Shown one piece after another: positions 1 through 7,140 of a stretch of DNA of 64,000 nt. A model generated the notes under the pieces. It had not been told where the DNA came from and made no database searches. It saw nothing but the letters and a program-made list of their open reading frames with translations. Origin of the DNA: Ktedonobacter robiniae (GTDB lineage Bacteria > Chloroflexota > Ktedonobacteria > Ktedonobacterales > Ktedonobacteraceae); contig NZ_BNJG01000002.1 of assembly GCF_016587375.1 (NCBI RefSeq), positions 124,001 through 188,000 on the forward strand, given 5' to 3'. The translations under genes were made by a program, and so were the position numbers. Numbering within the stretch: position 1 is the first letter of the stretch; each line of letters begins with the position of its first letter.

Positions 1-8
1 GTCAATAT

Positions 9-881
9 TTATGAAGAAACGCATTCATTTGGCATATCATTCCTCTGTTGTCGACGTACAATAGCACGTGCCTGATCCATTTGTTGGAGCAGATCAGTGA
101 TGGGAGGGAAATGGGCATCATGCTCAAAGATAACGCTTTTTACCTGACACAGTGATACCAGGTATTCAAAAAGGCTGAAAATATTGGGGGGCACAAGCTC
201 GCTGTGTCCATCAACATACCAACCACCTCTCTGATATCCGCCAGCAAGATGGACTTGCACGAGATGTGAGAGTGGCATGTGCGCTACAAACTGTCGGGCG
301 TCAAATGCATGATTCGCTGCATTAATGAAGACATTAGTGACATCAAGCAAAATACCACAATCTGTTGCCTCGACCAACCTTTGAAAAAATTCGGTCTGGC
401 TCATTGGGCTGGAAGGGATTTCCAGCATATAGGTGACGTTCTCCAGAATGAGTGGTTTCTCTAGATAGTCTTGAAGCATCTGAACACGACGGATGACGTG
501 CTGCAATAATTCCTCTGAGAACCAGAGGGGCGCGAGGTGACCAATGTATCTCCCAGGCGTTTTGGTCATGCACAGATGTTCGCTATAGTAGGGAGCCTTC
601 GTCACATCCGAAATGCGCTTGATGGCTTTGAGGTACGGTGTCTCGAGCTGCATCATCGATCCTATTGATAAATCCACTCCATGGGGAATGACAGGGAAGT
701 GATCACACAGCTCTTCTAATGATCGATAGGCATCCGGGTGTGAGAGATAGTTCTCAGTAATAATTTCCAAAAAATCAATACGATCTCGGTTGGAAAATAT
801 GCCCTCTCTCAGTTCTGAGCGATAGCCTATTCCGACCCCTAGCGCCGGGATAGCCGCTGTGTAATTGGTTATTTCTCGCAT
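9..881 (-). CDS. MNIO (DUF692) family iron-dependent oxidative enzyme
   Basis: Family of multinuclear non-heme iron enzymes (MbnB, TglH, BufB/HvfB type) that oxidise cysteines of ribosomal peptides. The 290 residues match the usual family length and form a TIM-barrel series of motifs: GVGIGYRSE at the N-terminus, HGVDLSIGS, YSEHLCMT, ILENVTYML, LLDVTNVFINAANH, VQVHLAGGY, DGHSELV and FEHDAHFP. These carry the His/Glu/Asp metal ligands expected for the family. The start has an AAGGAG site about 6 bases upstream and overlaps the preceding 71-residue ORF by 13 bases, so it is the last gene of a small operon. The natural substrate is inferred to be a peptide encoded next to it. Fold is confident; product chemistry is not known. 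Confidence 0.9.
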   Translation of the reverse strand: MREITNYTAAIPALGVGIGYRSELREGIFSNRDRIDFLEIITENYLSHPDAYRSLEELCDHFPVIPHGVDLSIGSMMQLETPYLKAIKRISDVTKAPYYSEHLCMTKTPGRYIGHLAPLWFSEELLQHVIRRVQMLQDYLEKPLILENVTYMLEIPSSPMSQTEFFQRLVEATDCGILLDVTNVFINAANHAFDARQFVAHMPLSHLVQVHLAGGYQRGGWYVDGHSELVPPNIFSLFEYLVSLCQVKSVIFEHDAHFPPITDLLQQMDQARAIVRRQQRNDMPNECVSS

Positions 882-1084
882 TGATGACTCCTTTCTTCTT
901 GTGTCCAGAGAAAGCTCGAAAGGATGGTACGTGTGTCAGCAGACATGAATCGACGCCATAAAGCGCACTGTTGACAGCGTTGGCACCCTGTATCTACCAT
1001 CGTTCTCTGTTGTTGGTTCTTGCCAACGTGCTCAAGGCGAAACCGAGAGAGAGGAACTTGTTTCCCAGAGGTATCTTTGATCAT
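869..1084 (-). CDS. Small Cys-rich peptide, candidate MNIO substrate
   Basis: A 71-residue ORF lying between the partner-like fragment and the MNIO gene. It overlaps the upstream frame by ATGA (start inside the upstream stop) and the MNIO start by 13 bases, so it is placed as a translationally coupled middle gene. It carries four cysteines, three of them spaced as CxxCxxC at residues 34-40 (TGCQRCQQC) and one near the C-terminus. MNIO enzymes modify cysteines in precursors of this size, so a precursor role is plausible. No family similarity was recognised and the first half is unremarkable, so it could also be only a spacer ORF. Confidence 0.45.
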   Translation of the reverse strand: MIKDTSGKQVPLSRFRLEHVGKNQQQRTMVDTGCQRCQQCALWRRFMSADTRTILSSFLWTQEERSHQCEK

Positions 1085-1467
1085 CCGTGTACTCCCACGA
1101 TATGTTTTTCTTGGAGCAATGTCAGCATGGCAAGGATATCGTCGGCCAGGTCAGTTTCGCCTAATTGCTGTTCCGCTTCCCGAATCACATCCTCTACTCT
1201 CGCTTCTTGCTGACAGATATCTAACAAAAGCGATGTTTCCTCGTTCAGGGTCAAAACATTCATAGTGAGTGAATGTCTCTCACGTTGGAACACCAAGTGA
1301 TATTGGCCGGGTTGTATCAAATGGTTGTCCAGAGGCTGTTGTTGTACCAGGGCAGCAACGAGGTCAACGACTGGATAGGAAAAGGTTTCGCGATAGATTC
1401 CTGGAAGGAGAAAAAGAGAGGCATTTCTATGGAGTGGTGGTGGTGGTTGTCCCGCTTTGAATGATCA
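1081..1467 (-). pseudogene. 5'-truncated MNIO partner protein (HvfC/BufC-like C-terminus)
   Basis: The frame is open from a stop at 1468-1470 down to 1081. The first usable start is a TTG at 1320, but the coding pattern clearly continues upstream of it (IYRETFSYPVVDLVAALV), so the real N-terminus has been lost. The tail (LNEETSLLLDIC, then an amphipathic stretch ending LLQEKHIVGV) resembles the C-terminal domain of HvfC/BufC partner proteins that deliver precursors to MNIO enzymes. Truncation lies beside the IS3 remnant at 1482-1556. The partner assignment is inferred from position and weak sequence resemblance. Confidence 0.45.
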
Positions 1468-1481
1468 GATGAAGTGAAAAG

Positions 1482-1556
1482 TCAACGCTTCATGATCTCA
1501 AACTGCACTGGGCTGAGATAGCCCAGCGTGGAGTGCTTGCGCACGCGATTGTTAAC
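1482..1556 (-). mobile_element. IS3-family transposase C-terminal remnant
   Basis: Reading the minus strand gives NNRVRKHSTLGYLSPVQFE followed by a few residues and a TGA stop at 1484-1482. This is the characteristic tail of the IS3-family OrfB integrase (the R-x-HSxLGYxSPxxFE block). The coding sequence stops at 1556, where the group II intron sequence begins, so the intron appears to sit inside the old transposase gene. Confidence 0.75.
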
Positions 1557-1558
1557 CT

Positions 1559-1625
1559 AAGCGAGGGAGTCACCTCCCCCGCTCGGCTTCAAAACCGTGC
1601 TTGAGGGTTTCCCGTCACACGGCTC
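1559..1625 (-). ncRNA. Group II intron domains V and VI
   Basis: On the minus strand, GAGCCGTGTGA at 1625 starts a 34-35 nt hairpin with an AAGCACGGTTTT return arm ending near 1591, the layout of catalytic domain V. It is followed by a 9-bp stem (1561-1569 with 1574-1582, loop of 4) in the domain VI position, after which the IS3 transposase frame resumes at 1556. The intron 5' half is absent from the window. Confidence 0.65.
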
Positions 1626-2259
1626 CTCAATGATCGGGTCTTTGGCACAGATACCATTGACACGTCGGGCGTGTCGTTCATCATGGCAATGTCGGTGGAG
1701 CAAAAATTTGTTACTGAGTTCTTCGCCGCCGCCTTCACTTTTTGGGGTAATGTGATCGATTTCAATGACATCGGTGTCTTGAAAGAGCAATTCACACCAG
1801 CGACATTTCCCTTGCTGTTTCTGCAAGAGCACTCCCTTGACGCCATTGCACAGGGGATGAGTTTTGAGTCGTTGGCTCCAGTAGAGAAGGTCGCCATTGT
1901 AAGGGCTGGCCGCTCCCTTGACTTTGATGTGTCTCTGGACATGTGCTTGTCCGTGTTTCCACAGCTTTGCTTGCTGGCTTTGAAACTGCCAGCCCTGTCC
2001 TTTATCCACATGCCAGTATTTGTTCGCGATCCAATGCCCTCCCTTGTTGGGATGGCGGCGCTTCGCCCACCGTTTTAATTGGAGGTAGAGCAGATGGTCA
2101 CAGGCATGAAACGTCTTTGAGGCCGTTGTTCGGCGATGGTAGTTCGCCCATCCCCGATTCACGCGATTGAGTTCCTCAATGAGCTTCTCTTGTGGGGCAT
2201 GTTGATTTCTGTCAATCACCACCTTCATATCAGCAGTGTGACGTTTGACCGCCTCTTTA

Positions 2260-2360
2260 CGGGTGCGGCAAGTTTTTTTGCGCCAAGCTGAGCCTATCCT
2301 GACCGCAATGGCACGATCGATCTCCATTGTTCCCAGAGCTTCAGCGCTTGTCGCTGACGG
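2260..2360 (-). repeat. Dispersed repeat, copy 1 (CSDRC zinc-finger gene tail)
   Basis: About 100 bp related to 4584-4680, sharing an identical block CGGGTGCGGCAAGTTTTTTT at one end and many identities after it. Read on the minus strand, the outer part encodes KMYCSDRCRQWAYRQRQAL, a CxxxC motif found at the end of short zinc-binding proteins. It forms the junction at which the group II intron maturase is cut off. Confidence 0.6.
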
Positions 2361-2378
2361 TAGGCCCATTGGCGACAC

Positions 2379-2680
2379 CGATCAGAACAGTACATCTTGG
2401 TGCGGTGTCTCTTGAACCAGACCAGAGATACCTGTGGTGAACGTGGTAATACATCGCTCTAAACTTCTGGTATAAGCTTATGAGGTTCACTTGCATAGAA
2501 TTCTGTATAGCCACAATTTGGAGAGTGTATTCAACATCGTATGAATAGAGGAAGCGAGCCTCATATCTGCTATGGTTCACACAGACAGTACGAGGCTCGC
2601 AGCATCAGGTTATTTTACGTTGCAGCGAATGTCAGGCGCACAAGGGGCGTCGTAACATGCACAACAGCAAGTATGTTGAT
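2379..2680. other. Intergenic, no gene seen
   Basis: The segment holds the upstream extension of the CSDRC-type fragment near 2400 and otherwise A+T-richer sequence with no convincing coding pattern. It lies downstream of the anti-sigma gene. Confidence 0.4.
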
Positions 2681-3751
2681 TTACTTCACATCGAAGGTGA
2701 ACTGCCAGATTTTTCCCCACAGACTGTTAGTGGGAGCCGAGACATTCACTGTCCAGGTGCCAGTGTTGTTCACCAGATTCTGCCAGATGCCAAAGGAGTA
2801 TCCCACCACGGGAATGGGCATAGGGCTGCCGGATATCTTCTTCCCCGAGATGGACAGATTCGTAATATCAAGCCGATTCACGTCCCGGCTTGAGAAGTAG
2901 AAACGGGACTCAGATGGCGTGATAACGACGCGGTCGAGCATAATCGTGTGTCCGTAGGCTGTCACAGTCTGATGCACATGAACAGTCTTGCCCACAGAGA
3001 AAGGAACGGTTGGGCTGAAGTGCTCAACTGTTGTCCCCCTGGAGATCGAGATATTCAACTGTATATGCTGAGGATTACTTTGAATGGCCGATGCGTTGAA
3101 GTAGGCCAGAGCCGCGATTGTTCGTTCTTGCCCAGGTTTGATCGTGTCACCAAATTTGATCAACGTGTTATAGGGTTTGATCGGTTGCTGACCGGGAAGA
3201 GTAATCGTTGGTAGGGGCATCTGGGGTCCCAATGGTCCAACCTTAATGGTAAAGGTATAGCCAAGCACAATGTTATTGGCATCAGCGTATACGTTCTGAA
3301 GATTTATGGTATTGGAGCCAGTTCCCTCTGTCTGATTCACTGTAGTAAAGGCCAATGTGCGAGCTTGCACATCACTCTTCACGAGTGACGAAAGCAAGGC
3401 CGCCGAGTTAACACCTGGGTTCAGCATGGTTTGGGCTGGCTGATCCGAGTGAAAACGAATTGCTCCAGTAGCATAGAAGGCGCCAGTCGCGAACAACAAG
3501 ACAACAAGCGCCAGCGAGAAGGTAAGCGCGATCCTGCGCGTTGAGACACGATGAGAACCAGACGTTAGCATGATCCCGGTTGGCGAGAGCGCACGGAACC
3601 AGCGCTGCCACCAGGACTGCGGCTGCTCTTGCACAGGTAAGCGCCCTGCAAGGGTATTCCAAAACTCGCTGGCCGGTGAGGGATTACCGAATTCCTCGTG
3701 ATAGTGTGTACGCAAATGCTGTTCTAAACCTTTCATGGGTGTATTCTTCAT
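2681..3751 (-). CDS. Membrane-anchored anti-sigma-like protein
   Basis: 356 residues. A cytoplasmic N-terminal part of about 70 residues (HLRTHYHEEFGNPSPASEFW) is followed by one membrane segment near residues 74-96 (LTFSLALVVLLFATGAFY) and a large extracytoplasmic beta-rich domain rich in Thr, Ser and Asn, of the DUF4179/DUF5643 style found in Firmicutes and Chloroflexota anti-sigma factors. It starts at ATG inside the stop of the ECF sigma gene (ATGA overlap), so the two are translationally coupled. By analogy it would hold the sigma factor at the membrane and respond to an envelope signal. No ZAS zinc motif (HxxxCxxC) is visible. Confidence 0.7.
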   Translation of the reverse strand: MKNTPMKGLEQHLRTHYHEEFGNPSPASEFWNTLAGRLPVQEQPQSWWQRWFRALSPTGIMLTSGSHRVSTRRIALTFSLALVVLLFATGAFYATGAIRFHSDQPAQTMLNPGVNSAALLSSLVKSDVQARTLAFTTVNQTEGTGSNTINLQNVYADANNIVLGYTFTIKVGPLGPQMPLPTITLPGQQPIKPYNTLIKFGDTIKPGQERTIAALAYFNASAIQSNPQHIQLNISISRGTTVEHFSPTVPFSVGKTVHVHQTVTAYGHTIMLDRVVITPSESRFYFSSRDVNRLDITNLSISGKKISGSPMPIPVVGYSFGIWQNLVNNTGTWTVNVSAPTNSLWGKIWQFTFDVK

Positions 3752-4305
3752 AAAAAGAGCTTCTCTTTCTCTCCTTGCAAGCTTGTACGCAAGGTTTGTA
3801 GCGCTCGATGTTGGCGCGATTTTATGGTTCCTAAAGGGAGAGAGGTTACCAGGGCTATTTCGTTCAGTTCCAGGTCGGCGAAATAGCGTAATTCCAGCAC
3901 GTGCCGCTGCTCGATTGGAAGCCTATCCAGTGCGTGGCGGAGATCTGTCGAGATCTCTATGCGCGTAATCTGCTCCAGAACATCCTCGATGTCGCTTGGC
4001 AACCGGAGCATATCGGGATCATTTTCTAGAGAAACTGTGACAGGTGCTGCACGCCGTAATGTCATTCGGCAGCGATTAGCAACAACAGTCAGCAGCCAGG
4101 AACGAATGGTCAGATAATTCTGGAGTCGGGGTAAGCCCTTCCAGATATCGATCCAGGCTTCCTGCAAGACATCTTCCGTCGGGGCCAGATTTCTCAGAAG
4201 AATGCGAGCAGTACGCCAGAGGAGTTGATGGTACTCTTCAACGATCCGTTGAAATGCTTGCATATCTCCTCTCTGTGCACGAAAAATGATTTTTTTATCT
4301 ATCAC
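3748..4305 (-). CDS. ECF-type RNA polymerase sigma factor
   Basis: 185 residues, normal for the ECF group. Region 2 is seen at MQAFQRIVEEYHQLLWRTA and PTEDVLQEAWIDIWKGLPRL; region 4 at LDRLPIEQRHVLELRYFAD with the helix-turn-helix LNEIALVTSLPLGTIKSRQH. The predicted start is GTG at 4305; the ribosome site is weak, and an internal ATG at MQAF is a possible alternative. It is the first gene of a sigma/anti-sigma operon. Such pairs usually direct their own transcription, but I could not identify a repeated -35/-10 pair with confidence. Confidence 0.9.
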   Translation of the reverse strand: MIDKKIIFRAQRGDMQAFQRIVEEYHQLLWRTARILLRNLAPTEDVLQEAWIDIWKGLPRLQNYLTIRSWLLTVVANRCRMTLRRAAPVTVSLENDPDMLRLPSDIEDVLEQITRIEISTDLRHALDRLPIEQRHVLELRYFADLELNEIALVTSLPLGTIKSRQHRALQTLRTSLQGEKEKLFL

Positions 4306-4762
4306 CCTGAATACTTTCTAAATCCGGACAACTTTCTGTAAGAAGCGCTTCTCACAAAATAAAGATGCGGTTCATTCGTGAAAGGTTCCCAGGTGGACAC
4401 GTTGGAGAATATTCTTGAATTTTCTATCGTAATTGGCTATGCCAAGTGAGAAGATTAGCCCTCCCACTCATAACGGAGTGCGGTCATCGCATATACTCGC
4501 AGGAAGATGATTTTTCCCTCGTGCAAGCAGGCAATCGATGCACCGTGCCTACCCTGATTGCAATCCAGCTGAGCCCCGAAGTGCGGGTGCGGCAAGTTTT
4601 TTTGCGCAGAGCCTCTCCTGATCACGAGGACACGATCGATCTCCATTGTCCCCAGTGCTTCATCGCTTGCCGTTGACAGTTAGAGCGGCTTTACACGAAT
4701 ATGTGATCGAGGATCGATCAGGATCAGGATAGTTTGAACACAACAAATTCCGAAGGTCCCTT
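4306..4762. other. Intergenic with dispersed-repeat debris
   Basis: Between the sigma gene and the dehydrogenase. It should contain the promoter of the sigma operon. The part from 4584 to 4680 is a repeat copy; the rest shows no coding pattern. Confidence 0.5.
4584..4680 (-). repeat. Dispersed repeat, copy 2
   Basis: Copy of the repeat at 2260-2360, more decayed: frames encoding the CSDRC-like zinc finger are broken here. It shares the CGGGTGCGGCAAGTTTTTTT block exactly and GATCGATCTCCATTGT nearby. Confidence 0.6.
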
Positions 4763-5920
4763 TTACATGCTGGATGGTTTGAGCACCGTGAGTTGGAAAG
4801 CGCCTCCGTGGTCGTGGGCATATTGGACGGCTTGATTGACCTGTTCAAGCGGAAATGTGGAGACGGAGAATGGTTCAAGGGTGAGCAGGCCACTGTGAAT
4901 CAACTCAATGAGCAGCGAGGGCGCATGCCTTGGACACATCCATTGGCCGCGAATCACCAGATTGTTGCGCATCACGTAGTTATAAGGTATATCCAGATCG
5001 GCTTGCACGCCTCCCATCAAGACGGCTGTTCCTCCAGGGCGCACAGTCATAATGGCACGGCGGGTTGGTGCGGAATCGTGGATGGGTCCCAGGATATCCA
5101 GCAGGCAATCGATTGGACCTTCAGCCGCTTCCATAAAGCGTTTGCGGTTCATCGCTTCATCTTCAGATAAAGAATAGGCCGAATACGTGATGGAAGAACC
5201 TTCAGTAGCTTCTCTAAAGCGATTACTACCAGTCGCTTCATCTGCAGAAAGTAGCACAGGACGGACACGTGAACCGAATTGGTGTACGAGCGTGTTAAGA
5301 GCTTGCTCATTGCGCCCAGATGCAACGACGCGAGCCGCGCCCAGAGCCAAAGCAACGGCGACAGCGGCACTGCCGAAGTGACCGGTTGCTCCATTGACCA
5401 CAATAACCTGTCCAGGCTGGAGGCCCCCAGCTAAGAACCCACCGTAGGAGACTAGCAGCGTATTCAGCCAGACAAGTTTGGCGGGATCAATGGAACGCAC
5501 ATGTTCAAGAGAGAAGGCATTCTCAAGGGGTAAGAGCATTTTTTCAGCAAACGAACCATTCCTGAAGTGTGCCTGGAGTTTCTGTGGTCCCTCGCCAGGA
5601 GCGACCCATCCTTGCAGCATGATATCTGGGGAAAGAGCATCATCACGTGACCGCACGGTGGGATCGCAGAAGACGAGCTGACCAGGTTTAAGTCGAGTAG
5701 CGTCGGGACCCGTTTTTTCTACAATACCGACAGCTCCACAGCCGGGAGCGAGCGGAAGCAATAAGGGATAGTGTCTTTGCCCAGTAAAGACTTCCTGTGC
5801 ATAGGTCAGGACTGGAGCAGCTAGCACACGAACAAGGACTTCGCCTGCACCCGGCACTGGTTCAGGAATATCTTCAATGGCAAGGGATTGACCGATGGTT
5901 TTGAGAATTGCGGCCTTCAT
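4763..5920 (-). CDS. Medium-chain dehydrogenase/quinone oxidoreductase-like enzyme
   Basis: 385 residues of the MDR (alcohol dehydrogenase/quinone oxidoreductase) superfamily. The N-terminal GroES-like domain (MKAAILKTIGQSLAIEDIP, GEVLVRVLAAPV, LAPGCGAVGIVEKTG) is followed by the Rossmann NADPH-binding stretch VVNGATGHFGSAAVAVALA at about residues 175-195. The four structural-zinc cysteines are absent, pointing to a zinc-independent oxidoreductase. It contains an in-frame 81-bp tandem duplication (SADEATGSNRF... then SEDEAMNRKRF...) that lengthens the protein by 27 residues. It is divergent from the XRE-type regulator at 6066, which probably controls it. Substrate unknown. Confidence 0.85.
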   Translation of the reverse strand: MKAAILKTIGQSLAIEDIPEPVPGAGEVLVRVLAAPVLTYAQEVFTGQRHYPLLLPLAPGCGAVGIVEKTGPDATRLKPGQLVFCDPTVRSRDDALSPDIMLQGWVAPGEGPQKLQAHFRNGSFAEKMLLPLENAFSLEHVRSIDPAKLVWLNTLLVSYGGFLAGGLQPGQVIVVNGATGHFGSAAVAVALALGAARVVASGRNEQALNTLVHQFGSRVRPVLLSADEATGSNRFREATEGSSITYSAYSLSEDEAMNRKRFMEAAEGPIDCLLDILGPIHDSAPTRRAIMTVRPGGTAVLMGGVQADLDIPYNYVMRNNLVIRGQWMCPRHAPSLLIELIHSGLLTLEPFSVSTFPLEQVNQAVQYAHDHGGAFQLTVLKPSSM

Positions 5921-5968
5921 ATACTATGTCCTTTCTGTATTTGCAACTTGACATTGCTGCTCTTATGC

Positions 5969-6045
5969 GAGCATGCTAATTCTGGTAGTAGCATGCCACA
6001 GGTTCTGAGGCTATACCAGAGCGTGCTAATACTGGTATTGGCACC
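5969..6045 (+). promoter_or_regulatory. Twin operator-like direct repeats
   Basis: Two copies of a 27-bp motif, at 5969-5995 and 6019-6045, spaced exactly 50 bp apart in the 145-bp divergent gap between the dehydrogenase and the regulator. Shared core: GCTAATnCTGGTA, followed by a TnGCA end. The 50-bp offset is close to five helical turns, so both would lie on one DNA face. Likely binding sites of the adjacent HTH regulator. Confidence 0.6.
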
Positions 6046-6065
6046 ACCAGGGAAAGGAGCGCAGC

Positions 6066-6923
6066 ATGACAAATAACAACGAGCAACGTGGTGAACTGGC
6101 AACCTTCTTACGCACGCGCAGGGCTAGGCTGTCACCAACAGATGTGGGATTACCACGCACAGCACGCCGCAAGACGGTGGGACTCCGACGAGAAGAAGTA
6201 GCACAACTTGCCGGTGTCGGGGTCACCTGGTATACCTGGCTGGAACAGGGGAGAGAGATCAATGTCTCCGTCCAGGTACTCGATAGTCTGGCACGAACCT
6301 TACGGCTTTCTGCGGAGGAGAAAACACATCTGTTTCTTCTAGCAGGTCAAGTACCACTTCAGCATCCTGCACCTCAGCAGGAACATGCCAGTCCTTTCTT
6401 GCAGAAGTTTCTTGAGCACCAGGGAAGCAGCCCAGCCTATATTATGGGCCGGAGATGGGATGTGCTGGTCTGGAATCGTGCGGCGTGCCAGGTTATCGCA
6501 GACTTTGCAGCCCTGTCAGTAGGGGAGCGCAATATTGTGCGTTTAATCTTCACTAACGAGGAATTTCGCCGCCGCTTTGTGGATTGGGAGGGAATAGCGC
6601 AGCGGGTTCTGGCACAGTTCCGAGCGAGTAGCAGCCACTATCGCGATGATGAACGGTTGGGTGCACTGATTATGGACCTGCAGCATTGCAGTCCAGAATT
6701 TGCACGCTGGTGGCCGCGTCACGAGGTGCAAGGGAGACAAGATGGGCAGAAGGAAATCATTCATTCTCAGACGGGCTTGCTTACGCTCGATCATAGTACT
6801 TTTCAGATTGATGGCTCTCCTGGATTGAAAATGGTGATCTATCTTCCAGCAAATGAGGAAACTGCCAAGAAACTCGAACAGCTCTATAAACAGGGAAAAA
6901 TTGCAGGAGGAGTGACACCCTAA
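6066..6923 (+). CDS. XRE/MmyB-type helix-turn-helix transcriptional regulator
   Basis: 285 residues. The N-terminal XRE helix-turn-helix is seen at LATFLRTRRARLSPTDVGLP and LRREEVAQLAGVGVTWYTWL. The C-terminal MmyB-like ligand-binding domain (PAYIMGRRWDVLVWNRAACQ, then RNIVRLIFTNEEFRRRFVDW) is complete. These regulators are typically divergent from an oxidoreductase gene that they repress, exactly the arrangement here with the MDR gene at 4763-5920. The likely operators are the repeats at 5969-6045. Start ATG at 6066 follows GGAAAGGAGCGC. Confidence 0.92.
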   Translation: MTNNNEQRGELATFLRTRRARLSPTDVGLPRTARRKTVGLRREEVAQLAGVGVTWYTWLEQGREINVSVQVLDSLARTLRLSAEEKTHLFLLAGQVPLQHPAPQQEHASPFLQKFLEHQGSSPAYIMGRRWDVLVWNRAACQVIADFAALSVGERNIVRLIFTNEEFRRRFVDWEGIAQRVLAQFRASSSHYRDDERLGALIMDLQHCSPEFARWWPRHEVQGRQDGQKEIIHSQTGLLTLDHSTFQIDGSPGLKMVIYLPANEETAKKLEQLYKQGKIAGGVTP

Positions 6924-6925
6924 GG

Positions 6926-6964
6926 GTGATTCCAGTGATGGTTGTGAAACACCACTGGAATCAC
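6926..6964 (+). terminator. Hairpin after the HTH regulator
   Basis: A perfect 12-bp stem, GTGATTCCAGTG with CACTGGAATCAC, begins three bases after the regulator stop. It lacks a clear T-run, so termination efficiency is uncertain. Confidence 0.55.
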
Positions 6965-7140
6965 GTATGTTGCTGTTGCTCAGGTTTGGTCTCCTATCTT
7001 GTCCGATTGGACACATTTCTACGCCAGTGAGTTCGCCCAAATTTGCGGTTCGCAGCCTCACGTGATCCACCATTGCAAATCGTTGCTGTTTTGTAGGAAG
7101 AACGCAGGTCACTCACAAACTGAGCAAGGACTGTGTTCAA

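Larger units (their letters stand above)
1557..2378 (-). pseudogene. Group II intron maturase fragment with HNH domain, 5'-truncated
   Basis: The reading frame encodes the thumb/maturase X region (VIDRNQHAPQEKLIEELNRV, RGWANYHRRTTASKTF, KRWAKRRHPNKGGHW) followed by an HNH endonuclease (CRWCELL ... IEIDHITPKSEGG ... LLHRHCHDERH). All reverse-transcriptase motifs, including YADD, are missing. The N-terminal 40 or so residues come from an unrelated dispersed repeat (2260-2360), so the frame is a chance fusion. The frame reads through the intron domain V and VI hairpins at its end, as in many introns of this class. It cannot be mobile without the RT half. Confidence 0.85.

Noticed and set aside
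1425..1455. TGG-repeat tract in the partner fragment
   Set aside because: Only five units, encoding a proline run in the truncated partner protein; not a meaningful microsatellite.
6980..7140. Possible transposase-like tail between the HTH gene and the kinase
   Set aside because: A basic minus-strand stretch (REAANRKFGRTHWRRN) is suggestive but no family could be named and no repeats mark its limits.
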